The translations under genes and the position numbers were made by a program. A model generated the notes under the pieces. The model was given only the letters and a program-made list of their open reading frames with translations, was not told the origin of the DNA and made no database searches. DNA of 64,000 bases from Enterobacter cancerogenus (GTDB lineage: Bacteria > Pseudomonadota > Gammaproteobacteria > Enterobacterales > Enterobacteriaceae): positions 2,170,001 through 2,234,000 of the forward strand of contig NZ_CP077290.1 of assembly GCF_019047785.1 (NCBI RefSeq). The letters are read 5' to 3'. Below, piece by piece: positions 8,218 through 16,827 of the stretch. Numbering within the stretch: the stretch's first letter is position 1; each line of letters opens with the position of its first letter.

Positions 8218-9765
8218 ATGGTCAAACCAACTGAACGTAGAGTTGGTTATGGCGTGGCGCTTGGCTACGGCATAACCGATCTGTTTGGCGGAGGCGCTTT
8301 CGCCATTATCGGCACCTGGCTGTTATTTTTTTATACTACCTATTGCGGGTTGTCGGTCGTCGAGGCCGGCTCCATCTTTGCCATCGCCCGCGTCATTGAT
8401 GCCCTCTTAAGCCCGATTATGGGCTACGTTACCGATAATTTCGGTGATACCTGGCTCGGGCGTAAATTCGGGCGGCGGCGCTTCTTTTTATTGCTGAGTT
8501 CGCCCCTGATGTTTCTCTATGCCCTGCTGTGGCTGACGGACATGGGCTACTGGTACTACCTTGGCACCTATCTGTCCATCGAGTTGCTGTCGGCGATGGT
8601 GCTGGTGCCGTGGGAAACGCTGGCGGCAGAGATGACCAATCGCTACGAGGAACGTAGCCGCCTCTCCGGGGTGCGGATGATCTGCTCGCAGCTGGGGGGC
8701 TTTTTAGCGGTCTCCGTTCCCGGCGTTATCATGCAATTTACCGGCAAAGATAATCCGTTTACCTATACCCTCACCGGACTGATATTTTCCTGCGTCTTCT
8801 GTATCGCGGTCTTTATTACCTGGTTTACCACCTGGGAAGCCAAAGACGTACAGCAGGAGTCCAGCTTTAAGGTCGATAATCAGCGCAGCAGCGGTCTCGT
8901 CAACCATTTAAAATATCTGGTGCTCGATCTCTTCTCGTCCTTCCGTATTCGGGCGTTCCGGCTGCATATCATGATTTATATCTTCTCGTTTACCGCCATG
9001 GACGTGTTTGGCTCAGTCTTTACCTACTACGTGGTGTATTGCCTGAGTCAGGATGCCGCCGCCGTGTCCGGCTGGCTGAGTATTGCCGCCTTTGCTTCGG
9101 TGCCGGGAACCTATGGCTTTATGCTGCTGTTAAACCGGCTCAACATGACCCCTTCCGCCGCGCTGCGGTTCTCCTACGGCTGTATTTTCTGCGTGCTGGC
9201 GTTTCTTTTTACGGTTTATCTCACCAAAACGCAGGTGCCGACCCTGGTGTTCTCGGCGGTCTTTATCCTGCTGGGTGCCGCGCGTTCCGGGCTTTATTAC
9301 ATCCCCTGGAACATCTACAGCTTTATTCCCGATATTGATGAGATGGTCACACAGCAGCGCCGCGAAGGAATTTTTGCAGGCGTGATGGTGCTGACGCGCA
9401 AAAGTACCGTGGCGATTGCCATCATGATTATCGGCCTGGTGTTGCAGGAGTCTGGTTTCGTGAAAGGCAGCGGCGCGCAGCCGGAAAGCGCGCTGAACGC
9501 CATCATCGGGCTGATGATCTTCGCCACGGCGGCGCTGCTGGCGGTGAGTTTCTTCACCACCTACCGGTTCAAACTCACCCGGGAAACCCACAAAACGCTG
9601 CTCAGGGAGATTGCCCGCCGCAAGCTTGGCGGTGATTACCGCGACTGCGACGACACTACCCGCGTCGTCATCAAGCAGCTCACAGGCTATGAGTATGACG
9701 AAGTGTGGGGAGGCGATGCCACGCGTCGCACGACAGGAAACGTTAGCCTGTCAGGCGCAAAATAG
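8218..9765 (+). CDS. GPH-family (glycoside-pentoside-hexuronide) cation symporter
   Basis: This 515-aa polytopic membrane protein resembles MelB/XynP/YicJ-type sodium- or proton-coupled sugar carriers. The N-terminal region shows the family pattern YGITDLFGGGAFAI, then SPIMGYVTDNFGDTWLGRKFGRRRFF, with the acidic-then-basic loop typical of GPH carriers. About twelve membrane segments are apparent. A charged cytoplasmic tail of roughly 65 residues (from TRETHKTLLREI onward) makes it longer than usual; MelB has about 470 residues. It follows the four oxidoreductases and is the only transporter in the island, so it presumably imports their substrate intact. GPH membership is confident; the substrate is unknown. 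Confidence 0.88.
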   Translation: MVKPTERRVGYGVALGYGITDLFGGGAFAIIGTWLLFFYTTYCGLSVVEAGSIFAIARVIDALLSPIMGYVTDNFGDTWLGRKFGRRRFFLLLSSPLMFLYALLWLTDMGYWYYLGTYLSIELLSAMVLVPWETLAAEMTNRYEERSRLSGVRMICSQLGGFLAVSVPGVIMQFTGKDNPFTYTLTGLIFSCVFCIAVFITWFTTWEAKDVQQESSFKVDNQRSSGLVNHLKYLVLDLFSSFRIRAFRLHIMIYIFSFTAMDVFGSVFTYYVVYCLSQDAAAVSGWLSIAAFASVPGTYGFMLLLNRLNMTPSAALRFSYGCIFCVLAFLFTVYLTKTQVPTLVFSAVFILLGAARSGLYYIPWNIYSFIPDIDEMVTQQRREGIFAGVMVLTRKSTVAIAIMIIGLVLQESGFVKGSGAQPESALNAIIGLMIFATAALLAVSFFTTYRFKLTRETHKTLLREIARRKLGGDYRDCDDTTRVVIKQLTGYEYDEVWGGDATRRTTGNVSLSGAK

Positions 9766-9781
9766 GCGCTCAGGGTAGACT

Positions 9782-9803
9782 GCCGGGCCGCCAATGGCCC
9801 GGC
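9782..9803 (+). terminator. Possible terminator hairpin after the GPH transporter
   Basis: A perfect 8-bp stem GCCGGGCC / GGCCCGGC with a 6-base loop begins 17 bp after the transporter stop. No T-tract follows, so it may be a factor-assisted terminator or an mRNA-stabilising end. Confidence 0.5.
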
Positions 9804-9862
9804 TCCTGCCACAGCTGCCGTGACGAAACCGTGACCTCTGGCAGATTTACAGGTCTTTACGC

Positions 9863-9902
9863 TATACTACCGCTGAAATAATCGGCTCAACGCTACGAGC
9901 CG
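9863..9902 (+). promoter_or_regulatory. Candidate -10 box and leader hairpin upstream of ytfL
   Basis: TATACT at 9863-9868 is a good -10 element, although no convincing -35 is visible. The following transcript would start with a perfect CGGCTC-N8-GAGCCG hairpin (9883-9902), placed just before the short reading frame at 9909. The layout (hairpin, short ORF, main ORF) resembles an attenuator or translational leader. Confidence 0.35.
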
Positions 9903-9908
9903 TGTTCT

Positions 9909-9968
9909 ATGTGTCTTCACACAAACGTAATCAACTTCCCTTCCGAGGATCTGGCTGAAGCCGGATAA
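9909..9968 (+). CDS. Possible 19-aa leader peptide upstream of ytfL
   Basis: The ATG at 9909 opens a 19-codon frame reading MCLHTNVINFPSEDLAEAG, then TAA. It stops three bases before the ytfL ATG at 9972. That spacing would allow translational coupling. No strong Shine-Dalgarno precedes either start: the best purine tract before ytfL (GAGG at 9945-9948) is too far away and lies inside this frame. Because ytfL orthologues have been linked to polyamine export, a small-molecule-sensing leader peptide is conceivable. The frame could also be accidental. Confidence 0.35.
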   Translation: MCLHTNVINFPSEDLAEAG

Positions 9969-9971
9969 ACT

Positions 9972-11309
9972 ATGTTAAACAGTATTTTAGTAATACTTTG
10001 TCTTATCGCGGTCAGTGCATTTTTCTCGATATCCGAGATCTCGCTGGCCGCCTCCCGTAAAATCAAACTCAAGCTGCTTGCCGACGAGGGCAACATCAAT
10101 GCATCACGCATTCTGAAGATGCAGGAAAACCCCGGCATGTTCTTTACCGTGGTGCAGATTGGCCTGAACGCGGTCGCCATTCTGGGCGGTATCGTGGGCG
10201 ATGCGGCGTTCTCGCCGGTGTTCCACGGCCTGTTCTCACGCTACTTTTCACCGGAACTCTCCGAGCAGTTGAGCTTCATCCTCTCCTTCTCGCTGGTGAC
10301 GGGCCTGTTCATTTTGTTTGCGGATTTAACCCCGAAACGCATCGGTATGATTGCGCCTGAAGCCGTGGCTTTGCGTATCATCAACCCGATGCGCTTCTGC
10401 CTGTTCCTGTTCCGCCCGCTGGTCTGGTTCTTCAACGGTCTGGCTAATAGCATCTTCCGCCTGTTCAAAATCCCGATGGTACGTAAAGACGACATCACCT
10501 CTGACGATATCTACGCGGTCTTCGAAGCGGGAGCCCTGGCGGGCGTGCTGCGCAAACAGGAGCACGAGCTTATCGAGAACGTATTTGAACTTGAATCCCG
10601 TACCGTGCCGTCGTCCATGACCGGGCGTGAAAACGTGATTTGGTTCGATCTTCACGAAGACGAACAGAGCCTGAAGCAAAAAGTCGCAGAACATCCGCAT
10701 TCTAAGTTCCTGGTTTGTAATGAAGACATTGACCACATCATCGGTTACGTCGACTCTAAAGACCTGCTGAACCGGGTGCTGGCGAATCAGAGCCTGGCGC
10801 TCAACAGCGGCGTGCAGATCCGCAATACCCTGATTGTGCCGGACACCCTGACGCTCTCTGAAGCGCTGGAAAGTTTCAAATCCGCCGGGGAAGACTTCGC
10901 GGTGATCATGAACGAATACGCGCTGGTGGTGGGGATTATCACCCTCAACGACGTAATGACCACGCTGATGGGCGACCTGGTCGGCCAGGGGCTGGAAGAG
11001 CAAATCGTTCAGCGTGATGACAACTCATGGCTGATTGACGGCGGTACGCCAATTGAAGACGTGATGCGCGTGCTGGATATCGACGAGTTCCCGCAGTCCG
11101 GCAACTACGAGACCATTGGCGGCTTTATGATGTTCATGCTGCGCAAAATCCCGAAACGCACCGACTCGGTGAAGTTCTCCGGGTTTAAGTTTGAAGTGGT
11201 GGATATTGATAACTACCGCATCGACCAGCTGCTGGTGACGCGCATTGACAACAAACCGACCGTGCTGGTGCCAAAGCTGCCGGATGCGGAAGAGAAGGTC
11301 TCGGCATAA
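9972..11309 (+). CDS. ytfL: YtfL/PaeA, CNNM-CBS-CorC-domain inner-membrane protein
   Basis: This 445-aa membrane protein has an N-terminal CNNM/DUF21 transmembrane domain (about residues 1-190). Two CBS domains follow (about 200-335, including DFAVIMNEYALVVGIITLNDVMTTLMGD), then a C-terminal CorC/HlyC domain (about 345-435). E. coli YtfL is similar in length and has been reported as a cadaverine/putrescine exporter (PaeA). The ATG at 9972 lies three bases after a possible leader-peptide stop. In E. coli it neighbours msrA; here the oxidoreductase island separates them. A strong terminator follows at 11333. Confidence 0.95.
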   Translation: MLNSILVILCLIAVSAFFSISEISLAASRKIKLKLLADEGNINASRILKMQENPGMFFTVVQIGLNAVAILGGIVGDAAFSPVFHGLFSRYFSPELSEQLSFILSFSLVTGLFILFADLTPKRIGMIAPEAVALRIINPMRFCLFLFRPLVWFFNGLANSIFRLFKIPMVRKDDITSDDIYAVFEAGALAGVLRKQEHELIENVFELESRTVPSSMTGRENVIWFDLHEDEQSLKQKVAEHPHSKFLVCNEDIDHIIGYVDSKDLLNRVLANQSLALNSGVQIRNTLIVPDTLTLSEALESFKSAGEDFAVIMNEYALVVGIITLNDVMTTLMGDLVGQGLEEQIVQRDDNSWLIDGGTPIEDVMRVLDIDEFPQSGNYETIGGFMMFMLRKIPKRTDSVKFSGFKFEVVDIDNYRIDQLLVTRIDNKPTVLVPKLPDAEEKVSA

Positions 11310-11332
11310 CGTGCCTGTCCCCACAAACATCA

Positions 11333-11360
11333 ACGGCTCCCATCGGGAGCCGTCTTTTTA
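11333..11360 (+). terminator. Rho-independent terminator of ytfL
   Basis: A perfect 9-bp stem ACGGCTCCC / GGGAGCCGT with loop ATC is followed by CTTTTTAT. It lies in the gap between the convergent genes ytfL and ytfK. Confidence 0.9.
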
Positions 11361-11397
11361 TCTACTACTGCTTATTTACTACTGCATAGCACGTTGG

Positions 11398-11604
11398 TTA
11401 AGCCATCTCAGTTTGCAGACGCATAACCTGACGGTTGACTTCGGACATCACAGAAAAATGCTGTTTGTCCTTCACTTTTGGGATAAGGATTTTGCCCTTA
11501 TCGAACTCAAAAGCGCCAACATCCTTGATGTACAACCGTCCACGGAACAGGATCTTCACGTACTTCGCCACCTGAAGCGGGTTGTAGCGTTGGAAAATTT
11601 TCAT
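11398..11604 (-). CDS. ytfK: YtfK, small stringent-response modulator
   Basis: This 68-aa basic cytoplasmic protein begins [17 protein letters not shown] and matches E. coli YtfK in length and sequence as I recall it. E. coli YtfK has been reported to interact with SpoT and favour (p)ppGpp accumulation. GAGAGACAAGA upstream of the start supplies a ribosome site. It is convergent with ytfL. The 324 bp upstream (11605-11928) hold its promoter region and that of ytfJ. Confidence 0.93.
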   Translation of the reverse strand: MKIFQRYNPLQVAKYVKILFRGRLYIKDVGAFEFDKGKILIPKVKDKQHFSVMSEVNRQVMRLQTEMA

Positions 11605-11928
11605 TCTTGTCTCTCCTGCGAATCATACGCTCTTGCGGTGCCACAATCGGCCCGACTGTCCGGAGCGCAAATTTTATTGCCCAATGACTATAGACCAGAA
11701 CCTCGTTGTTACCCAGTGTGCATAAGTTTATTTACCGTATGATTACAATTAATCAGAATAATCTTTGCAAACCGTGACTGAGCGCAGTATAAGCCGTCGT
11801 TTTTTCATGGATATGTGCGTTCACCCGCAAACTGGCATCGGGATTGCGGGAAAACCTCATTGATCGCACTTATGATTAAAAGTGCATGACCAAGTGGTCG
11901 GATCACCTGCAAATAATAAGGAAACACC
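11605..11928. other. Divergent ytfK-ytfJ intergenic region
   Basis: No gene was found in these 324 bp. Near the ytfJ side are two inverted repeats: GCACTT-N8-AAGTGC (11866-11885), and just after it GACCA-AG-TGGTC. Either could be a regulator site or a leader structure for ytfJ. I saw no convincing Pho box or CRP site for ytfK. Confidence 0.4.
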
Positions 11929-12483
11929 ATGACCCTACGTAGCATCCTGGGAGCAGCATGTCTGCTTCTGCCCCTGTGGGCTTGCGCGCACAACATTGAA
12001 AAAGGACAACGCGTACCGCCAGTCGGTATTGCAGACCGGGGAGAATTGATTCTCGACAATGATAAGTTTAGCTACAAACCCTGGAATAGCGCGCAGCTCG
12101 CAGGGAAAGTGAGAGTTGTACAACATATTGCTGGCCGTACATCGGCAAAAGAGAAAAACGCAACCCTGGTGGAAGCGATCAAGGCCGCAAAACTGCCGCA
12201 TGACCGCTACCAGACCACCACGATTGTGAACACCGACGATGCCATTCCCGGCTCCGGGATGTTTGTGCGCTCAAGCCTTGAGAGCAATAAAAAGCTCTAC
12301 CCCTGGTCGCAGTTTATCGTCGACAGCAACGGTGTGACGCGTAAGGCCTGGGCGCTGGATGAAGAAAGCTCGGCGATTATGGTGCTGGATAAAGAGGGCC
12401 GCGTGCAGTGGGTGAAAGACGGGGCGCTGACGCAGGATGAGGTGCAGCAGGTCGTCGCCCTGCTGCATAAGCTGCTGGATTAG
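11929..12483 (+). CDS. ytfJ: YtfJ, predicted periplasmic thioredoxin-like protein
   Basis: This 184-aa protein has a cleavable signal peptide (about residues 1-20, [20 protein letters not shown]). The mature domain, beginning [20 protein letters not shown], is the YtfJ family with a predicted thioredoxin-like fold. No CxxC redox pair is visible in the mature part, so a disulfide-reductase role is not supported. AAGGAAACACC supplies the ribosome site. The stop overlaps that of convergent cysQ by four bases. The function is unknown in E. coli too. Confidence 0.93.
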   Translation: MTLRSILGAACLLLPLWACAHNIEKGQRVPPVGIADRGELILDNDKFSYKPWNSAQLAGKVRVVQHIAGRTSAKEKNATLVEAIKAAKLPHDRYQTTTIVNTDDAIPGSGMFVRSSLESNKKLYPWSQFIVDSNGVTRKAWALDEESSAIMVLDKEGRVQWVKDGALTQDEVQQVVALLHKLLD

Positions 12484-13220
12484 TACAGCGAAACGCGAAA
12501 GCCGGGATTGAGGAAAGACTCGCGCGGGGTATAGTCCAGCGGCTTGCCCTGCCAGTCGTGGACATGTGCCCCGGCCGCCGCGGCAACCGCGTGGCCTGCC
12601 GCCGTGTCCCAGACGTTGGTTGGCCCGAAACGCGGATAAAGCTGCGCCTGCCCTTCTGCCACCAGGCAGAACTTCAGCGAAGAGCCAATCGACGTGGTCT
12701 GGTGCTCACCCAGCTGTTGCAGATATTCCTGCAACTCGCTGTCGCTGTGCGAACGGCTGATGACCACCAGCGGCGGACGTGCATCGCGGACCTGGATCTG
12801 CTTGCGCACGCCGCACTCCTCTTTCCAGGCCTTACCTTCTGCCGCGCTGTACATCACGTTCATGACCGGCGCGTAGACCACCCCCAGTACCGCTTTGCCT
12901 TTTTCAATCAGGGCGATATTGACCGTGAATTCACCGTTACGCTTAATAAACTCTTTGGTGCCGTCCAGCGGGTCCACCAGCCAGTAACGCTGCCAGTGCT
13001 GGCGCTCATCCCAGCTTTGCGGGGCTTCTTCTGATAACACGGGGATATCTGGCGTTAGCGCCTGCAGGCCTTTCAGAATAATGCCATGCGCCGCGATATC
13101 CGCCGCCGTTACCGGGGAGTCGTCCGCTTTGCTGACCACATCCATCGGCGTTGTACCGTCGTAAACCTGCATGATGGCATCACCCGCATCCCGTGCGAGC
13201 TGACAAATTTTATCTAACAT
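12480..13220 (-). CDS. cysQ: CysQ, 3'(2'),5'-bisphosphate nucleotidase
   Basis: CysQ hydrolyses PAP to AMP, recycling the by-product of sulfate assimilation; it is peripheral to the inner membrane. This is a 246-aa inositol-monophosphatase-fold protein with the metal-binding motif [12 protein letters not shown] and the C-terminal [11 protein letters not shown] motif. I took the ATG at 13220, preceded by GGTGGAG, over a longer frame starting at 13250. This gives the same N-terminus ([17 protein letters not shown]) as E. coli. It is divergent from cpdB, another 3'-nucleotide-hydrolysing enzyme, as in E. coli. Confidence 0.96.
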   Translation of the reverse strand: MLDKICQLARDAGDAIMQVYDGTTPMDVVSKADDSPVTAADIAAHGIILKGLQALTPDIPVLSEEAPQSWDERQHWQRYWLVDPLDGTKEFIKRNGEFTVNIALIEKGKAVLGVVYAPVMNVMYSAAEGKAWKEECGVRKQIQVRDARPPLVVISRSHSDSELQEYLQQLGEHQTTSIGSSLKFCLVAEGQAQLYPRFGPTNVWDTAAGHAVAAAAGAHVHDWQGKPLDYTPRESFLNPGFRVSLY

Positions 13221-13410
13221 TCTCCACCTCTTCGTTAACGCAGTGGGCATAACTTATTGTTTTAGTTATATCGTAATGTGAACAATTCCGCTATCTGTGA
13301 AGCAATCCCGGTTAAATCATCCTCATTTCTGGCAGGATTCACACTTCTGTAAGCAACGCACTATAGATACATATTCTTTTGTGGCCTGGATCGAAAAAAG
13401 GACTCCTGTG

Positions 13411-15354
13411 ATGATTAAGTTTAGCGCAACCCTTCTGGCAACGCTGATTGCAGCAAGCGTACAGGCGGCGACGGTGGATCTTCGGATCCTGGAAACGACC
13501 GACCTGCACAGCAACATGATGGACTTCGATTACTACAAAGATACGCCTACTGAAAAATTTGGACTGGTACGCACCGCAAGTTTGATCAACGCCGCCCGGG
13601 GCGAAGTGAAAAACAGCGTGCTGGTCGATAACGGAGATGTGATCCAGGGCAGCCCGCTCGGGGATTACATGGCGGCGAAAGGGATAAAAAAAGGGGAGAT
13701 CCACCCGGTCTATAAAGCGATGAACACCCTGGATTATACCGTCGGTAACCTCGGCAACCACGAGTTCAACTACGGTCTGACGTACCTTCACGATGCGCTC
13801 GCTGGCGCGAAATTCCCGTACGTTAACGCCAATATCATCGACGTTAAGACCCAAAAGCCCCTGTTCACCCCTTACCTGATTAAAGAGACACAGGTGGTCG
13901 ATAAAGACGGTAACACCCAGACGCTGAAAATTGGCTATATCGGTTTTGTCCCGCCGCAAATCATGACGTGGGATAAAGCGAACCTCGACGGGAAGGTGAC
14001 GGTGAACGACATCACCGAGACCGCGCGCAAATACGTACCGGAGATGCGCGAGAAAGGGGCCGATGTGGTGGTCGTTGTCGCCCACTCTGGCCTGTCAGCC
14101 GATCCGTATCAGGTCATGGCGGAAAACTCGGTCTACTACCTGAGTGAAGTGAAAGGCGTGGATGCGATTCTGTTTGGTCACGCCCACGCGGTCTTCCCGG
14201 GGAAAGATTTCGCCAGTATCAAAGGCGCGGATATCGACAAGGGCACGCTCAACGGCGTGCCGTCGGTGATGCCGGGCATGTGGGGAGACCATCTTGGCGT
14301 GGTGGATCTGGTTCTTAATAACGACAGCGGCAGCTGGAAGGTGATTCAGTCGAAAGCCGAAGCGCGCCCGATCTACGACGCAGCTGCCAAAAAATCGCTG
14401 GCGGGTGAGGATAAAAAGCTGGTCGACGTGCTGAAGCATGACCATGACGCCACGCGTGAATTCGTCAGCAAGCCGATTGGTAAATCAGCCGATAACATGT
14501 ACAGCTTCCTGGCGCTGGTGCAGGACGACCCGACCGTTCAGGTGGTTAACATGGCGCAGAAAGCCTACGCCGAACACTATATTCAGGGCGATCCGGACCT
14601 GGCAAAACTGCCGGTGCTCTCCGCTGCCGCGCCGTTCAAGGTGGGCGGGCGCAAGAACGATCCGGCCAGCTACGTTGAGGTTGAAAAAGGCCAGCTCACC
14701 TTCCGTAACGCCGCCGATCTTTATCTCTACCCAAACACGCTGGTCGTGGTGAAAGCGACGGGCAGCGAGGTGAAGGAGTGGCTGGAGTGCTCCGCCGGGC
14801 AGTTTAACCAGATTGACCCGAACAGCAGTAAGCCGCAGTCGCTGATCAACTGGGACGGGTTCCGCACCTACAATTTTGACGTGATCGACGGCGTGAAATA
14901 CCAGATTGATGTCACCCAGCCCGCAAAATATGACGGCGAGTGCCAGGCCCTTCATCCGCAGGCGGAGCGCATCAAGAACCTGACCTTCAACGGCAAGGCT
15001 ATCGATCCGAATGCGACCTTCCTCGTCGTGACCAATAACTATCGCGCCTACGGCGGGAAGTTTGCCGGCACGGGTGACGACCACATCGCCTTTGCCTCAC
15101 CGGACGAGAACCGCTCGGTGCTGGCGGCGTGGATCGGCGCAGAATCGAAGAAAACGGGCGCAATTCATCCGGCGGTCGACAACAACTGGCGTCTGGCACC
15201 GATCCACAGCGATACGCCGCTGGATATCCGCTTTGAAACCTCTCCGTCTGATAAGGCGGCCACGTTTATCAAGGACAAGGCGCAGTATCCGATGAAAAAG
15301 GTGGCGACCGATGATATCGGGTTCGCGATTTATCAGGTAGACCTGAGCAAGTAG
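13411..15354 (+). CDS. cpdB: CpdB, periplasmic 2',3'-cyclic-nucleotide 2'-phosphodiesterase/3'-nucleotidase
   Basis: CpdB lets cells use external 2',3'-cyclic nucleotides and 3'-nucleotides. At 647 aa it equals the E. coli length. The start is the ATG at 13411, after an AAGGA tract; the frame open from 13297 upstream is not needed. A signal peptide (about residues 1-19, ending VQAA) precedes a metallophosphoesterase domain. Its metal motifs are [35 protein letters not shown] and GHAH. A C-terminal 5'-nucleotidase domain completes the protein. It is followed by a REP-type repeat. Confidence 0.97.
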   Translation: MIKFSATLLATLIAASVQAATVDLRILETTDLHSNMMDFDYYKDTPTEKFGLVRTASLINAARGEVKNSVLVDNGDVIQGSPLGDYMAAKGIKKGEIHPVYKAMNTLDYTVGNLGNHEFNYGLTYLHDALAGAKFPYVNANIIDVKTQKPLFTPYLIKETQVVDKDGNTQTLKIGYIGFVPPQIMTWDKANLDGKVTVNDITETARKYVPEMREKGADVVVVVAHSGLSADPYQVMAENSVYYLSEVKGVDAILFGHAHAVFPGKDFASIKGADIDKGTLNGVPSVMPGMWGDHLGVVDLVLNNDSGSWKVIQSKAEARPIYDAAAKKSLAGEDKKLVDVLKHDHDATREFVSKPIGKSADNMYSFLALVQDDPTVQVVNMAQKAYAEHYIQGDPDLAKLPVLSAAAPFKVGGRKNDPASYVEVEKGQLTFRNAADLYLYPNTLVVVKATGSEVKEWLECSAGQFNQIDPNSSKPQSLINWDGFRTYNFDVIDGVKYQIDVTQPAKYDGECQALHPQAERIKNLTFNGKAIDPNATFLVVTNNYRAYGGKFAGTGDDHIAFASPDENRSVLAAWIGAESKKTGAIHPAVDNNWRLAPIHSDTPLDIRFETSPSDKAATFIKDKAQYPMKKVATDDIGFAIYQVDLSK

Positions 15355-15364
15355 CGGTGATTGT

Positions 15365-15424
15365 GTCGGGTGGCGCTTCGCTTACCCGACCTACGCGATC
15401 GTGTAGGCCGAGCCGCCACCCGGC
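15365..15424. repeat. REP/BIME-type palindromic element
   Basis: An imperfect palindrome, GTCGGGTGGCGCTTCGCTTA closed by ACCCGAC, is followed by an inverted partner ending GCCGCCACCCGGC. This is the paired arrangement typical of enterobacterial REP sequences. It lies between the convergent ends of cpdB and ytfH. Confidence 0.8.
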
Positions 15425-15426
15425 TT

Positions 15427-15813
15427 TTACGCCGCCCGCTCATCCCGGTTCGCCAGCACCTGCGGCGTGTTCAGTTCTATCCAGTCGGCCAGCGCGGCCA
15501 CCTTCTCGCTCACCTCAATGCCTAACGGCGTGAGGCTATATTCCACGTGCGGCGGTACGACCGGATACGAAACCCGGTCGACAAACCCGTCCTGTTCCAG
15601 CGCCTGCAGCGACTGGGCCAGCATCTTTTCGCTCACCCCGCCCATCTTGCGCCGCAGATCGCTGAAGCGATGCGTCCCCTGGCGTAGCGCCACGAGGATC
15701 AGCACGCCCCAGCGGCTGGTGACATGCTTGAGCACGTCCCGGGAAGGGCACTGCTCAGCAAAGAGATTTCCGTCGCGCATTTGCTCGCTGAGCGTCGGTA
15801 TCGTCATTTTCAT
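15427..15813 (-). CDS. ytfH: YtfH, HxlR-type transcriptional regulator
   Basis: This 128-aa winged-helix protein has the HxlR hallmarks: an N-terminal conserved Cys22 in EQCPSRDVL, followed by SRWGVLILVALRQGTHRFSDLRR and EYSLTPLG. E. coli YtfH is 126 aa. It is divergent from qorB, with 84 bp between the starts, so it probably controls the quinone-oxidoreductase gene, perhaps through a redox- or quinone-sensitive cysteine; that is inference from the HxlR/QorR family. Confidence 0.93.
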   Translation of the reverse strand: MKMTIPTLSEQMRDGNLFAEQCPSRDVLKHVTSRWGVLILVALRQGTHRFSDLRRKMGGVSEKMLAQSLQALEQDGFVDRVSYPVVPPHVEYSLTPLGIEVSEKVAALADWIELNTPQVLANRDERAA

Positions 15814-15837
15814 ACTTACCTTTTTGTACGTACTTAC
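15813..15837. promoter_or_regulatory. Candidate YtfH operator between ytfH and qorB
   Basis: TACTTAC is repeated directly at 15813-15819 and 15831-15837, 18 bp apart, flanking a GTACGTAC palindrome (15826-15833). The position between the two divergent genes suits HxlR-type binding. I know of no footprint for it. Confidence 0.4.
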
Positions 15838-15897
15838 TAAAAGTTAGTGATGGTGATAGTGTGCCATAACACCAGACAAACACGAAGGAGAATGATC

Positions 15898-16746
15898 ATG
15901 ATCGCGATTACCGGCGCAACCGGCCAGCTTGGCCACCTCGTTATTGAACAGCTGTTAAAAACCGTTCCGGCGAAACAGATTGTCGCCATTGTGCGTAACC
16001 CGGCGAAAGCCGACGCGCTGAGCCAGCAGGGAGTGGTGGTTCGCCAGGCGGATTACGCTGACGAAGCCGCGTTCACCGCCGCGCTGGGCGGCGTGGATAA
16101 ACTGCTTTTAATCTCCTCCAGCGAAGTGGGCCAGCGCGCCGCGCAGCATCAGAACGTGATTAACGCCGCCAAAGCCTCCGGAGTGAAATTTATTGCCTAC
16201 ACCAGCCTGCTGCATGCGGATACCTCGCCGCTGGGCCTGCACGTTGAGCACGTACAAACCGAAAAAGCGCTGGCAGAGTCCGGCGTGCCTTACGCTCTGC
16301 TGCGCAACGGCTGGTATACCGAAAACTATCTGGCAAGCGTGCCACCGGCCCTTGAGCACGGCGTGTTTATCGGCGCGGCGGGTGAAGGCAAAATTGCCTC
16401 TGCGACCCGTGCGGATTACGCCGCGGCCGCCGCAAAAGTGATTTCAGAAGAGGGCCACGCTGGCAAGGTTTATGAGCTGGCGGGCGATAACGCCTGGACG
16501 CTGAGCGAGCTGGCGGCTGAGCTGAGCAAACAGAGCGGGAAAAAGGTGGCCTACCAAAACCTGAGCGAAGCAGATTTTGCCGCCACACTGAAGGGCGCAG
16601 GCCTGCCTGCCGGTCTCGCGGATATGCTGGCTGACTCCGACACTGGCGCATCGAAAGGCGGTCTGTTCGACGACAGCCGTACGCTCAGTAACCTGATTGG
16701 TCGCCCGACGACGCCGCTGGCGCAGAGCATCAGCGCCATCCTGTAA
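15898..16746 (+). CDS. qorB: QorB, NAD(P)H:quinone oxidoreductase 2
   Basis: This 282-aa NmrA-type protein has the Rossmann motif GATGQLG at residues 6-12. Long stretches are identical to E. coli QorB as recalled (for example KFIAYTSLLHADTSPLGL and YELAGDNAWTLSELA). It reduces quinones with NADPH in the cytoplasm. The start is the ATG at 15898, seven bases after AAGGAG. A neighbouring in-frame ATG at 15892 is only one base from that site. It is controlled from the divergent region shared with ytfH. Confidence 0.96.
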   Translation: MIAITGATGQLGHLVIEQLLKTVPAKQIVAIVRNPAKADALSQQGVVVRQADYADEAAFTAALGGVDKLLLISSSEVGQRAAQHQNVINAAKASGVKFIAYTSLLHADTSPLGLHVEHVQTEKALAESGVPYALLRNGWYTENYLASVPPALEHGVFIGAAGEGKIASATRADYAAAAAKVISEEGHAGKVYELAGDNAWTLSELAAELSKQSGKKVAYQNLSEADFAATLKGAGLPAGLADMLADSDTGASKGGLFDDSRTLSNLIGRPTTPLAQSISAIL

Positions 16747-16827
16747 TTGTTACGGCCTGGTTATTTTTTGTGGCATCCCCACGGGTCATCTCTGATAATA
16801 ACGAGATGACCCACAAGGAGGCTCACC

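Noticed and set aside
13297..13410. Longer N-terminus for CpdB
   Set aside because: The ATG at 13411 has the ribosome site, gives an ordinary signal peptide and reproduces the 647-aa E. coli length.
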